41,602 nt of DNA from Rhodovibrio sodomensis (lineage in GTDB: Bacteria > Pseudomonadota > Alphaproteobacteria > Kiloniellales > Rhodovibrionaceae). The position numbers were made by a program, and so were the translations under genes. Shown here in pieces: positions 6,774-17,000 of this stretch. Numbering within the stretch: the stretch's first letter is position 1; every line of letters starts with the position of its first letter. The stretch lies in the NCBI RefSeq assembly GCF_016583645.1, contig NZ_NRRL01000035.1, positions 1-41,602 of the forward strand, read 5' to 3'. The notes beneath the pieces were generated by a model that ran no database searches, was not told the origin of the DNA, and was given only the letters and a program-made list of their open reading frames with translations.

Positions 6774-9332
6774 TTAGTCCGAACGCACCAGTGCGGGCGT
6801 GCCGACGCCTCGATCCGGGGCCTCCGCCGGCTTGGCGAACGCCTGTTTCCGCGCGGCCGCGCGCAGCCGGGCGGCGATCTCCGGCTCCTGCCGGTCGAGC
6901 TTCCGCAGCGCCCTGCGGGTCAGCAGCAGCACCCGGCAGAAACTGACCGCCACGACCTGGGCCGGCACCGGGTCGGCGAGACCGAGCAGGGCGCGCGTGC
7001 CGACGACATCGCCGGGGTGCAGCCAGACGGTGGCGTGGTCGTCGCGCCGTTCGGCGACGCCGCTTGCCAGGATGCACAGGCTGCGCGCCTGCCGGCCGGC
7101 GCGCCCGGGCCGGTCCGGGCGCACCGGCGGGTCGCCCGGGAACACCAGCCGGGGCGTCAGGTAGCCGACCAGCCGGTCCTTCTGATCGCCGTCCAGCGGA
7201 TCGAGCAGGGCGACGTCGTCGAGCAGCGCCCGCGGCGACAGGCCGGGGTCCAGGTCGGGCAGCGCGCGGCGCAGCTGGCGCCGGCGCGCCTCCAGGTCCC
7301 GGACCAGCCAGCCGTGCAGCTCCGCGCCGATCACCCCGGCGTTGTGCAGCTGGTCGTACTGCGCCCGCTCCCGTCTGGCCGCGGCGCGCAGCAGCAGCAG
7401 GGTCTCCAGCCGTTCGGTGAACACGGGATACTGCTCGCCGATCGCACGGATCTGCGCGCGCACCATCTGCCGGCGTTCGGCCAGAAGCTGGCCCAGGTTG
7501 GCGGCGGCGTCCTCGCCGATCATCTGGGCCAGCGGATTGGGCACGAAGCGTTCGAGGTCGCGCAGCGCGTTCTCGGTCTCGAGCAGAACCGTCAGCCGCA
7601 GCCCGAGCTGCTGGCGCAGCGGCCGGTCGATCCCGACGGCGCGCTGCAGCAGAGCGGCGGCGATCAGCGGCCGCGGCACCCGCGCGGCCGCGTCCACGGC
7701 GCGCTGGTAGCCCTTGCGCCCGCCGGTCCGGGCGGCATCGCCGATCCGCTCGGCGGTGGTGCGCAGGCGTCGGGTTTCCGCGGCGCCCACCGCGCCGGCC
7801 TCGAACGCGTCCTGGAAGTGCTGACTTTCCTGCGTGCACAGGATGGTCAGGCCGAGCTCCAGACGCTTGTGGAACGGGATGTCGACGCCCTGCGTTTCCT
7901 CCAGCGTGCGGCGCAGCTGACCCTCGTAGACGTCGCGCATGTCTTCGGCGGCCTGCGGATCGATCGCGCGCTCGGCGGCCAGTTCGTGGACGTGCTGGCG
8001 GATCTCCTCCAGGGTGCCGGCAACGACCTTCTCGCGCAGCGCCAGGTCGCCGGCGGACAGGCGGTCCAGGCCCAGCCGCCGGGTCAGCCAGGACAGGCTG
8101 GCGGCGTTGACCAGCAGGGTCAGGAAGACGAAGCCGCAGGCGACCCCGGCCACGGCGGTGCGGTCGGCTTCCGGCAGCGCGGTCACCTCGGCGAGCGAGA
8201 ACGCCAGCAACAGCGTCACCGCCCCGCGCACACCGCCCCACCAGGCCAGCGTCTTCTGCCCGCCGGTCATCGGCTGCGCCAGGCCGAGCAGGCTGAACCC
8301 CGGCAACAGCCCGAACAGGATCGCCGCCCGGGCCAGGAACGCCCCCGCGAACGCGGCGACCAGCAAGAGGGCGTGCGACCAGTGCAGGGTGATCAACAGC
8401 GCCGGCGCGAGCGCGGCTGCGATCAGCAGCACCAGCGTGTTCGCCCAGAAGCCGATCTGCGACCACACGGTCGCGACGTTGCGCCAGTTGCCCGGGCCCA
8501 TGCGCACCTGGCCCGAAACGGTGGTGGTCAGGCCCGCGCACACCGCTGCCACCACCCCGGACGCGCCGAGCCCGACGTCCGCCAGCAGGTAGGCGCCGTA
8601 GGCCAGCGCCACGGTCATCGAGGTCTCCGCGACCGGCGAGCCGCCCAGCAGCGGATACAGCCGGCTGACCGTCCAGGCGGCCGCGATCCCGGCCGCGGCC
8701 CCCATGACCACGTCGTACAGAAAGGCGAGCACGACCCCGCCGGGCGACACCGCCGCCTCCGCCCCGGCGAGCGCGACCAGCACGGTGAACAGCGCGATCG
8801 CCGCCGCGTCGTTCAGCAGGCTTTCGCCTTCCAGGATCACCAGAAGCCGGCGTGGCGCGCCGATCTCCTTGAAGGTGGAGACGACCGCGGACGGGTCGGT
8901 GGTCGAGATCGCGGCTCCCAGCAGGAGGCAGAGCACCAGGCTGAACGAGGAGAATGCCCAGACCGACAGCCCGATCAGGCCGGTCGCGAGCACGACCGCG
9001 ACCACCGCCATCAGAAGCACGATCAGCGCGTCGTCCATCAGCCGGCGGACGTTCACCGCGAGCGCCATCTCGAACAGCAGCGGCGGCAGGAACAACAGCA
9101 GCAGCGCCTGACTGTCGAGCGCGATCTGCTCCACGATCCAGGCGTCGTAGGCGTCCAGGAACCGGGTCGGGGTGTCGATCTGGAAGATCAGCGGCAGGCA
9201 CCCGACGGTCAGGCCGGCCACCGACACGACCACCGGCAGCGGGACCCCCACGCGCTTCGCCGCCGGGACCGCCAGCGCGATCAGGGCGAGCACGGCGCTG
9301 GTGGCGACGACGATAAAGGCGGTCACGGTCAT
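6774..9332 (-). CDS. CPA1-family Na+/H+ antiporter with C-terminal cyclic-nucleotide-binding-like domain
   Basis: An 852-residue inner-membrane sodium/proton exchanger of the NhaP/SOS1 type. About twelve hydrophobic segments span residues 3-420. They include the signature AAISTTDPSAVVSTFKEIG and the ion-binding region LEGESLLNDAAAIALF, with the double-arginine-like WGGVRGAVTLLLAFSL in a later helix. A long helical cytoplasmic region (about 440-720) follows. A C-terminal CAP_ED-like domain has LHPGDVVGTRALLG and AVSFCRVLLLTRRAL. Such tails gate related exchangers, so cAMP or cGMP control is plausible but not shown; the canonical phosphate-binding cassette RxA is not obvious. The ATG at 9332 directly abuts a TATAGT element and has no Shine-Dalgarno, suggesting leaderless translation. 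The FecR and cyclase genes follow 105 bases downstream on the same strand. Confidence 0.92.
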   Translation of the reverse strand: MTVTAFIVVATSAVLALIALAVPAAKRVGVPLPVVVSVAGLTVGCLPLIFQIDTPTRFLDAYDAWIVEQIALDSQALLLLFLPPLLFEMALAVNVRRLMDDALIVLLMAVVAVVLATGLIGLSVWAFSSFSLVLCLLLGAAISTTDPSAVVSTFKEIGAPRRLLVILEGESLLNDAAAIALFTVLVALAGAEAAVSPGGVVLAFLYDVVMGAAAGIAAAWTVSRLYPLLGGSPVAETSMTVALAYGAYLLADVGLGASGVVAAVCAGLTTTVSGQVRMGPGNWRNVATVWSQIGFWANTLVLLIAAALAPALLITLHWSHALLLVAAFAGAFLARAAILFGLLPGFSLLGLAQPMTGGQKTLAWWGGVRGAVTLLLAFSLAEVTALPEADRTAVAGVACGFVFLTLLVNAASLSWLTRRLGLDRLSAGDLALREKVVAGTLEEIRQHVHELAAERAIDPQAAEDMRDVYEGQLRRTLEETQGVDIPFHKRLELGLTILCTQESQHFQDAFEAGAVGAAETRRLRTTAERIGDAARTGGRKGYQRAVDAAARVPRPLIAAALLQRAVGIDRPLRQQLGLRLTVLLETENALRDLERFVPNPLAQMIGEDAAANLGQLLAERRQMVRAQIRAIGEQYPVFTERLETLLLLRAAARRERAQYDQLHNAGVIGAELHGWLVRDLEARRRQLRRALPDLDPGLSPRALLDDVALLDPLDGDQKDRLVGYLTPRLVFPGDPPVRPDRPGRAGRQARSLCILASGVAERRDDHATVWLHPGDVVGTRALLGLADPVPAQVVAVSFCRVLLLTRRALRKLDRQEPEIAARLRAAARKQAFAKPAEAPDRGVGTPALVRSD

Positions 9333-9334
9333 GG

Positions 9335-9348
9335 CGGCGACTATAGCG
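9335..9348 (-). promoter_or_regulatory. Putative -10 element giving a leaderless antiporter mRNA
   Basis: The minus strand reads CGCTATAGTCGCCG directly before GCC-ATG. TATAGT occupies 9340-9345, so a start site six or seven bases downstream would fall on or next to the A of the ATG at 9332. The identical 14-mer occurs upstream of gabD at 20821-20834. No good -35 hexamer is visible. Confidence 0.45.
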
Positions 9349-9382
9349 GAGATTGACGCGCGTGCAGATGGGACGACTTTCG

Positions 9383-9397
9383 GCAACAGACTGTTGC
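9383..9397. promoter_or_regulatory. 15-bp perfect dyad upstream of antiporter
   Basis: GCAACAG-A-CTGTTGC is a perfect 7+1+7 inverted repeat in the divergent gap between the antiporter (minus) and the ABC ATPase (plus). It lies about 50-65 bases upstream of the antiporter start. A one-base centre makes an operator more likely than an RNA hairpin. The regulator is unknown. Confidence 0.3.
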
Positions 9398-9540
9398 TGA
9401 AACAACCGCTGGCTTGCAAAGCCGGTGCCGACACGCATTTGCTGGGACTGGCGGGCGTTTGAAGCGCGCCGCGCGGCCGCGCGCAGCCAACCGCCTGCCG
9501 AGCCCAGCTTCCCCAACCACCCGAGACGAGCCGTAGTTCG

Positions 9541-10223
9541 ATGACCCAGACGCCGGCCAGCGGGATCGTGCGCCTGGATGGGGCGCAGCTTTCCTACCCC
9601 TCCCCGGAAGGCGAAATCGCGATCCTCCAGGGCATCGACCTGTCGGTGCGCGCCGGGGAGATCGTCGCGGTGACCGGGCCATCGGGCTCCGGCAAGTCGT
9701 CGCTGATCGCGCTGATCGGCGGGCTGGAGCAGGCGACCGGGGGCACCGTCCAGGTGCTGGACACCGACCTGGGCGCGGCGGACGAAGCGACCCGCACCCG
9801 CCTGCGCCGGCACAACATCGGCGTGGTGTTCCAGGCCTATCACCTGGTGCCCGCGATGACCGCCCGGCAGAACACGGCGCTGCCGCTGATCCTGTCCGGC
9901 GCCCCGGATGCCCAGGCGCAGGCGGCGACCATGCTGGAGCGGGTCGGCCTGAGCCAACGGCTGGACCACCGGCCGAGCCAGCTGTCCGGCGGCGAGCAGC
10001 AGCGGGTCGCGATCGCGCGTGCCTTCGTCGCCTCGCCCCGGCTGATCCTGGCGGACGAGCCGACCGGCAACCTGGACCGGCGCACCGGCAACAGCATCGT
10101 GGCCACGATGTTCGATCTGTGCCGCAAGACCGACGCCGCGATGCTGCTGGTTACCCACGACGAGCGCTGGCCGGCCAGTGCGACCGGGTGCTGGCGATCG
10201 ACGACGGTCAGGTGGTCGGCTGA
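9541..10223 (+). CDS. ABC transporter ATP-binding protein (YbbA/LolD-like), frameshifted near its end
   Basis: Cytoplasmic ATPase of a MacB/YbbA-type exporter. It has Walker [11 protein letters not shown], signature [14 protein letters not shown], Walker [13 protein letters not shown] and the H-loop VTHDE. Right after VTHDER the frame goes wrong: the frame as read runs WPASATGC and straight into the permease, whereas the next frame reads [18 protein letters not shown] and stops at TGA 10221-10223. That is the normal C-terminus of the family. One missing C near 10166 (gagcgctggcc for expected gagcgcctggcc) explains this. The ATPase stop would then sit one base before the permease ATG at 10225. 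The effect is either a true mutation that fuses the two proteins or a base error. No strong ribosome-binding site precedes ATG 9541. Confidence 0.9.
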
Positions 10224-10224
10224 G

Positions 10225-12780
10225 ATGAAGCGCCTGCCCGACAACGCTTACGCCCAGGACCTGCATCCCGGCACGCTGTGGACGCTGCTCAAGGCCGAGC
10301 TGGCGGCCGGGGTGTTCGGTCTGCGCCTGTTCGTCGCCGCCGTGGCGGTCGCGGCCGGGATGCTCGGCACCGTCTGGCTGCTGGCCGACGGACTGACGGG
10401 CGCGCTGGCGGACAACGGCAAGCGGATGCTGGGCGGCGACGTCGCGGTCGGGGTGATCAACCGCCCGCTCGGCGACGACACGCTGCGCCAGCTCGGCGAG
10501 CTCGGCCAGGTGTCGGAAGTCGTCGAGCTGCGCACCAGCGCGCGGTCGGAGGCGTTGCGCGCGGCGGTCGAGCTGAAGGCGGTCGACGGGCGCTACCCGC
10601 TGTATGGCGAGGTCGAGCTGAACGGTGCCGACAGCCTGCAGGCCGCCCTGGCGACCCGCGACGGCCGGCCGGGCGCGGTCGCGGCGCCGGCGCTGCTGCA
10701 GCGTCTGGGCATCCAGATCGGCGATACGCTGCGCTTGGGCAGCCAGGCGTTCACCGTGCGCGCGACGCTGATGCACGAGCCGGACCGGCTGGCATCCGGC
10801 GGGTTCATGATCGGTCCGCGCGTGATGGTCGCGCGCGACCGGCTGGACGCCGCCGGCCTGACCGGGCGCGGCACGCTCGCCGAGTACGTCTACCGCCTGC
10901 GCCTGCCGGCCGGCACCGACGTCGGCGCGGCGGTCGAACGGCTGAACGCGCTGGAGCCTGCGCGCGGCTGGGACCTGGAACGCCCGCGCGATGTCGGCGA
11001 TCGGGTGCGCCGGGTGGCGGAGCGCACCACCACCTTCCTGGGCGTGGCGGGACTGGTCGCCCTGGCGATCGGCCTGTCCGGCGCCTGGACGGCGGCCACC
11101 GTCTGGGTCCAGCGGCGCGGCCGGACGATCGCGCTATATCGGCTGTCGGGCGCGACCGCCGGGCTGGTGACCGCGCTGCATGCGTCGATCATCGCGGTGG
11201 CGGCCGTGCTGGCGCTGGCGCTCGGCATGGCGATCGCGTTCGGCGTCGTCTGGTTTCTGATGGACCTGATCGCCGGACGCCTGCACCTGTCTTGGCGGTT
11301 GCTCGACCTCGCCGGGCCGGCCGCGCAGGTGGTGGCGACCCTGGCACTGGGACTGCTCGGGGCCAGTGCCGCGGCACTATCGGCGGCCGCGCGGACGCCG
11401 CCCGGGGCCGCGATGCGCGGCGGCGAGGCATCGGTCGATCCGCACAGCCGCCACGTCGCGCTGGGCGCGCTCGGCGTGTTGGCGGCGCTGGCGCTGGCGG
11501 TGGTCAGCCTGCCGCAACCCTACCTGGCCGCGACCGCGGCGGCCGGACTGGCCGGCGCGGCGGCGGCGCTCGGCATCGCTGGCTGGCTGCTGGCCCTGCT
11601 CGCGACCCGGCGCAACCCGCGCAGCTTCTTGGGATTGGTCGCGCGCCAGGGGCTGGCGGTGCCGGGCGCCGCGGCGACCAAGGCCCTGGCGCTCGGCATC
11701 GGAATCGCCGGTATCACCGCCGTGATCGCCGCGCAGAATTCGCTCGAGGGGTCGCTGCGCTCCGACCTGCCGACGCGCGCGCCGGACCTGGTGCTGATCG
11801 ACGTGCAGCCGGATCAGGTCGGGTGGATCCGGGACCGGGTGGCGCGCGACAGCGGCCTGGGCCGGCTGGAAGCGACACCGTTCATGCGCGCGCGCATCCT
11901 GGAAGTGAACGGCCAGCCGGCCGAGGCCGCGCTCGTCGACAAGAGCGAGCGCTGGGTGATCGAAGGCGACCGCAGCTTTTCCTGGTCGGCCGGGCCGAAC
12001 GGCGACCCGATCATGCAAGGCGCTTGGTGGTCCGAGGACTACGCCGGCCCGCCGCTGATTTCCGCCCAGGAGGACGTGGCGGAAGCGTTCGGCCTGTCGC
12101 CGGGCGCGACCATCACCTACAGCGTGCTGGGCCGGACCTTTACCAGCGAGGTCGTCAACATCCGGCAAGAACGCTACCGCTCCTACCGGCCGGACTACCT
12201 GCTGGTCGCCTCGCCGCAGCCGTTCCGGGAGGCGCCGCACAGCTGGATCGTGACGCTGAAGGGCGTGGGCGAGAACGCCGACGACGCGGTTGACGAGCTG
12301 ATGCGCGATCTCGCCGCGAGCGCGCCCAACGTGACCAGCATCGACGTGCGCCGGATCGTCGATCAGATCACCGCGGTGATCGACGGCGCGATCCTGGGCT
12401 CGCTCGCGGTCGCGGCGACCCTGCTGCTGGCGGGGGCGCTCACCCTGGCGGCGGCGGTCACGGCCGACGTCGACGCGCGCCGGCGGGAAGCGCTGGCGTT
12501 CACCCTGATCGGCGCGTCGCGGCGGGAGATCGCCGCCGCCCGGCTGATCGAGGCGGCGGCGATCGGCGTCCTGGCCGCGATCCTGGGTGGCGCGGCCGGG
12601 CTGCTGGGCGGCCGCTGGCTGGCGGACGAGGCGCTGCGGGTCGACTGGGAGCCGGGGCTGCTCGCCGTCCTGCTGCCGGGCGCGCTGGGGATCGTCGCGG
12701 CGGTGGCCGCGGGGCTCGCCGGCGGCATCGGCGCGGTGCCGCGTGGGCGCGGTCAGCTGGTCCGGCAGCTGAGCAATTAG
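10225..12780 (+). CDS. ABC transporter permease, YbbP-like (two FtsX domains)
   Basis: An 851-residue inner-membrane permease pairing with the ATPase just upstream. An N-terminal helix ([18 protein letters not shown]) is followed by a large periplasmic domain, then a first FtsX block of three helices (about residues 270-385) and a second cluster near 410-500. A second periplasmic part and a C-terminal FtsX block (about 715-845) end the protein. This duplicated layout matches YbbP rather than the shorter MacB or LolC/E. Substrates of YbbAP-type exporters are poorly known; lipid or hydrophobic cargo is an inference. The ATG at 10225 is the natural start once the ATPase frame is corrected. In the raw sequence the ATPase reads into it without a stop. 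A 98-base AT-richer gap separates it from the RND genes. Confidence 0.9.
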   Translation: MKRLPDNAYAQDLHPGTLWTLLKAELAAGVFGLRLFVAAVAVAAGMLGTVWLLADGLTGALADNGKRMLGGDVAVGVINRPLGDDTLRQLGELGQVSEVVELRTSARSEALRAAVELKAVDGRYPLYGEVELNGADSLQAALATRDGRPGAVAAPALLQRLGIQIGDTLRLGSQAFTVRATLMHEPDRLASGGFMIGPRVMVARDRLDAAGLTGRGTLAEYVYRLRLPAGTDVGAAVERLNALEPARGWDLERPRDVGDRVRRVAERTTTFLGVAGLVALAIGLSGAWTAATVWVQRRGRTIALYRLSGATAGLVTALHASIIAVAAVLALALGMAIAFGVVWFLMDLIAGRLHLSWRLLDLAGPAAQVVATLALGLLGASAAALSAAARTPPGAAMRGGEASVDPHSRHVALGALGVLAALALAVVSLPQPYLAATAAAGLAGAAAALGIAGWLLALLATRRNPRSFLGLVARQGLAVPGAAATKALALGIGIAGITAVIAAQNSLEGSLRSDLPTRAPDLVLIDVQPDQVGWIRDRVARDSGLGRLEATPFMRARILEVNGQPAEAALVDKSERWVIEGDRSFSWSAGPNGDPIMQGAWWSEDYAGPPLISAQEDVAEAFGLSPGATITYSVLGRTFTSEVVNIRQERYRSYRPDYLLVASPQPFREAPHSWIVTLKGVGENADDAVDELMRDLAASAPNVTSIDVRRIVDQITAVIDGAILGSLAVAATLLLAGALTLAAAVTADVDARRREALAFTLIGASRREIAAARLIEAAAIGVLAAILGGAAGLLGGRWLADEALRVDWEPGLLAVLLPGALGIVAAVAAGLAGGIGAVPRGRGQLVRQLSN

Positions 12781-12878
12781 CTACATTCCTGGTCGAAATC
12801 GTGGCACGGACTGGATACCCTCAATTTTGGCCCCATTTTTCAAGGCTGTCCGCGGGACGGCTGAGCGAGGCGACGCAG

Positions 12879-13970
12879 ATGACGGCGAACGCGTTGATCC
12901 GGACGGCCGCGGCGGCCGTGGCCGCGGCGTTGCTGCTGGCGGTTCCGGCGCGCGCCCAGGACGGCGGCGCGCTGATCGAGGTCGCCCCGGCGGAAACCCG
13001 GTCGATCCTGAACATCGTGCGTGTCTCCGGCACCGTGGTGGCGCCGCGTACCTCGCAGCTGTCGACCTCGCTTGGCGGGCTGGTGCAGGAGGTCACGGTC
13101 GATCTGGGTGCCCGCGTCGCGCCGGGCGACCCGGTGGTGGCGCTGGACGACGCGCTGGCCCGGCACGACCTGACCCGCGCCCGTGCCGCCGTTGCCGAAG
13201 CCCAGGCCGAGCTGGCCGACGCCCGCCAGCGCGTCGAGCGGGCGGAGCAGCTGGCCCGGACCAACAACATTCCGGAGAGCGAGCTGGATACGCGCCGGGC
13301 CGAGGCGCGCCGCGCCGCCGCCTCGGTCGACCGGCTGCAGGCCGAAGCCGCGGCGGCCCGGGAGCGGCTGAACCAGCACACGATCGACGCGCCGTTCGCC
13401 GGCGTGGTCACCCAGCGGGTGATCGAGCCGGGCGAGTGGGTCTCCCCCGGCGAGACGCTGGTCGAGGTCAGCGCGGTCGACCGCCTGTACGTCGATCTGG
13501 CGGTGCCGCAGGCCTACTTCCCGGACCTCGGCGACGGCGCGCCGATCTACCTCGGCTTTGAGGCGCTGCCCGGCCGCAGCGTGCGGGCAAGCATCGCGGC
13601 CCGCGTGCCGCGCAGCGATCCCATCCAGCGCACCTTTACCCTGCGCGTGCGCCCGGAGGCCGACGCGCCGCTGCCGCTGGCGCCCGGCATGTCGGCCCAG
13701 GCGGAGATCCAGCTAGCGACCGGCCAGCGCGGTGTCGCCATTCCGCGCGGGGCGGTGATCCGCTACCCGGACGGACGGACCACCGTGTGGACGCTGGACG
13801 ACAGCGGCGAACGGCTGCGCGCGCGGGAGGTGCAGGTCACGCTCGGCCGCGCGTTCTCCGGTTTCGTGCAGGTCAAGTCGGGTCTGCAAGCCGGTCGGCA
13901 GGTGGTGACCCGGGGCAACGAGACGCTGCGCCCCGGACAGCCGGTCCGCCTGGCGGAGTCCGGCAGCTGA
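12879..13970 (+). CDS. RND efflux periplasmic adaptor (membrane fusion protein)
   Basis: A 363-residue HlyD/AcrA-type adaptor linking an inner-membrane RND pump to an outer-membrane channel. It has a signal peptide MTANALIRTAAAAVAAALLL ending ARAQ with no lipobox cysteine, then a lipoyl half (VSGTVVAPRTSQLS...GGLVQEVTVDLGARVAPGD). A short alpha-helical hairpin follows (about 85-150, rich in Ala/Arg/Glu), then the second lipoyl half (IDAPFAGVVTQRVIEPGEWV), beta-barrel and membrane-proximal domains (ending LQAGRQVVTRGNETLRPGQPV). The frame is open 26 codons further upstream, but the signal peptide fixes ATG 12879. The pump gene follows after 50 bases. No outer-membrane factor is encoded in the window, so a shared TolC-like channel is expected. 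Confidence 0.93.
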   Translation: MTANALIRTAAAAVAAALLLAVPARAQDGGALIEVAPAETRSILNIVRVSGTVVAPRTSQLSTSLGGLVQEVTVDLGARVAPGDPVVALDDALARHDLTRARAAVAEAQAELADARQRVERAEQLARTNNIPESELDTRRAEARRAAASVDRLQAEAAAARERLNQHTIDAPFAGVVTQRVIEPGEWVSPGETLVEVSAVDRLYVDLAVPQAYFPDLGDGAPIYLGFEALPGRSVRASIAARVPRSDPIQRTFTLRVRPEADAPLPLAPGMSAQAEIQLATGQRGVAIPRGAVIRYPDGRTTVWTLDDSGERLRAREVQVTLGRAFSGFVQVKSGLQAGRQVVTRGNETLRPGQPVRLAESGS

Positions 13971-14020
13971 TGATCCGGGCCCGAACCGCCAGGCCCGACG
14001 CGTCGGGGACGCACGCCTAA

Positions 14021-17000
14021 ATGTTCGACGCCATTGTCCGCCGCGGCATCCTGGTAACCGTCGCCGTGCTGATCGTGTGCGTGATCGGGGTCGCGGCGGC
14101 GCTGCGCATTCCGGTCCAGATGATCCCGGACCTGGAGGTGCGGACGATCACGGTGCGCACCAGCTGGGCCGGCGCCACGCCGCAGGACATCGAGAAGGAA
14201 ATCCTGATCGAGCAGGAGCAGTTCCTGCGTCAGGTGCCCAACCTGGAGCGGCTGAGCGCGCGCGCCGAGACCGGCCAGGCGCGCGTCGAGATGGAGTTCC
14301 CCTACGACGTCGATATCACCGAGACGCTGATTCAGGTGAACAACGCCCTGAACCAGGTCCCCGACTACCCGGAGAACGTCGACCAGCCGCGGGTCTATGC
14401 GACCTCGTTCTCCTCCAACTCGTTCATGTACTTCAATGTCGCGCCGGTCGATGGCAACCCGCGCGGGCTCGACATGGCGATGATGCGTGACTTCATCGAC
14501 GACAACGTGCGCACCCGCATGGAGACCGTCTCCGGGGTTTCGGGCGTGTCGCTGTGGGGCGGGGCCGCGCGGCAGGTCCAGGTGATGCTGGATCCGAACA
14601 AGCTTGCCGACCGCGACATCACCCTGACCCAGGTGCGCGACGCCCTGCGTCAGCGCAACCAGGACGTCTCCGGCGGCGAGGTGTCGAGCGGCAAGCGCCG
14701 GTACCTGCTGCGCACGGTCGGGCGGTTCGGCGACATCGGGAACATCGAACAGCTGGTCGTGCGCCGCTCGGGCGACAGCGTCACGCGCCTGGGCGATCTC
14801 GCGGAAGTCAGCTTCGGCCACGCCGAACTGGACGGCTATTCCAGGGTCAACACCCGGCCGGTCCTGACGCTTGCGGTGCGCCGTGAGGCCGGGTCGAACG
14901 TGATCGACATCAAGTACGCCATGATCGACGAGATGCAGTCGATCAACCAACAGGTTCTGCGCCCGGCCGGCATGGAAATGCAGCTGATGGCGGAGGACGC
15001 CGGCTACGTCGAGGCGTCGCTCAAGAACGTCTGGCAGAACCTGGCGATCGGCGCCGTGCTGGCGACCGCGATCATGTTCGCCTTCCTGCGCTCGACCAGG
15101 GCGACGGCGGTGGGCGTGGTCGGCATCCCGATCTGTACCATCGCGGCCTTCCTCGGGCTGATGCTGATGGGTCGGACGATCAACGTGATCTCGCTCGCCG
15201 GGGTGGCGTTCGCCATCGGCATGACCCTGGACAACGCGATCGTGGTGCTGGAGAGCATCGACCTGGAACGCCGACGCGGGATGGACCGCCTGCGCGCGGC
15301 GGTGAACGGCGTGCGCAAGGTCTGGCCGGCGGTGGTCGCCTCCACCCTCACCACCGTGCTGGTGTTCGTGCCGATCGTGTTCATCGAGGAGCAGGCCGGC
15401 CAGCTCTATTCCGACGTCGCGATCGCGGTGTCGGCGGCAATCCTGGCGTCCATGCTGGTCGCGATCACGATCGTGCCGACCGCCAGCGCCCGGATCGAGT
15501 TCCGTCGTGGCCGCGGCCTGACCCACGGACCGGACCTGCGCGGACCGGAGGAGGGCCGGATCGCCAAGGCGGTCGGCTGGCTGACCCAGGGCCGGGTCCG
15601 GCCGCTCGCCACGATCGCGATCAGCATCGGCGTCAGCGGCTTCATCATCTTCGCGCTGACCCCGCCGGCCGCCTACCTGCCGGAGGGCGAGGAGCCGAAG
15701 ACCTTCGCCTCGATGAGCGCGCCGCCGGGCTACAACCTGGAGACGATGCGCGAAATCGGCATGGATCTGGAAACCTACTTCATGCCGTTCGTCGGCGACG
15801 ATCCGGCGCGGTTCGACCGCGGCGAGACCGAGGTGCCGGCGATGAAGTACTTCAACATGCGGATCGAGTCGTCGCGCGTGCGGATCATCACGGAATCGGC
15901 CGACCCCGACCACATCGAGCCGCTGATGGACGCGCTGACGGCGAAGTTCCGCGAATACCCGGGCATGCGCGCGTTCGCGGCGCGCGGGTCGATCATCACC
16001 TCCAACGACGGCGGTACGCGCTCGGTCAACCTGGACATTTCGGGCCCGAACCTGGCCGACGTCTACCAGGTCGCCTCCGACGCCTACGCCCGGGCGCAGG
16101 AGATTTTCGACAACCCGCGGGTCCAGGCGCAGCCAAGCACCCTAAGCCTCTCGCAGCCGCTGGTGGAAGTCCGGCCCAACTGCGACCGGGCGGCCGAGCT
16201 TGGCCTGGACGCCGAGCAGATCGGCTTCACGGTCGCGGCGATGACCGACGGGGCGTTCGTCGACGAGTTCTTCCGCGACGACGAAAAGATCGACATCTAC
16301 TTCTATGGCCCCGACGGCAAGAACGCCGATCTGTCGGGCCTGGACAGCGTGCCGATCTACACGCCCGCCGGCGGGGTCGTGCCGCTGGGTACGACCGCCT
16401 CGATCGTGGAGACGGTCGATACCAACACGATCCGCCGGATCGACGGCCGGCGGACCGTGACTTTGAACGTCATCCCGCCGGAAGGTGTGCCGCTCGAGGT
16501 CGGCGTGCAGAAGGTGCGCGAGGACCTGGTCGGCTACCTGCAGGCCGGCGGGCAGGTGCCGCAGTCGGTCCGGATCGACATCTCCGGCGCCAGCGACCAG
16601 CTGCAGGCGACGCAGGAGGCGATCGCCAACAACTACGTGATCGCGGTGGCGATCGTGTACCTGCTGCTGGTGGCGATCTTCCGCCACTGGGGCTATCCGC
16701 TGTTGATCATGACCACGATCCCGCTGGGCGCGGCGGGCGGCATCGTCGGCCTGCAGCTGTTGAACCTGGTGGGGAGCCAGCTGCCGCTGCTGGGCCTGCA
16801 GGCGATCAATCAGCCGTTCGACATGATTTCCATGCTGGGCTTCCTGATCCTGATGGGCACGGTGGTGAACAACCCGATCCTGATCGTGCACCGGGCGATG
16901 GAGAACGTCCGCGACGAGACGATGGCCGCGCGCGCGGCGGTGCAGGAAGCCGTCGCCTCGCGCCTGCGGCCGATCGCGATGACCACGCTGACCACCCTGT

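Noticed and set aside
6727..10776. 1349-codon minus-strand open frame
   Set aside because: It crosses both the antiporter and the opposite-strand ABC genes and is Arg/Pro/Gly-rich low-complexity translation; a GC-rich shadow.
13763..15913. 716-codon minus frame over the RND genes
   Set aside because: Antisense shadow of adaptor and pump; His/Asp/Arg-rich, no motifs.
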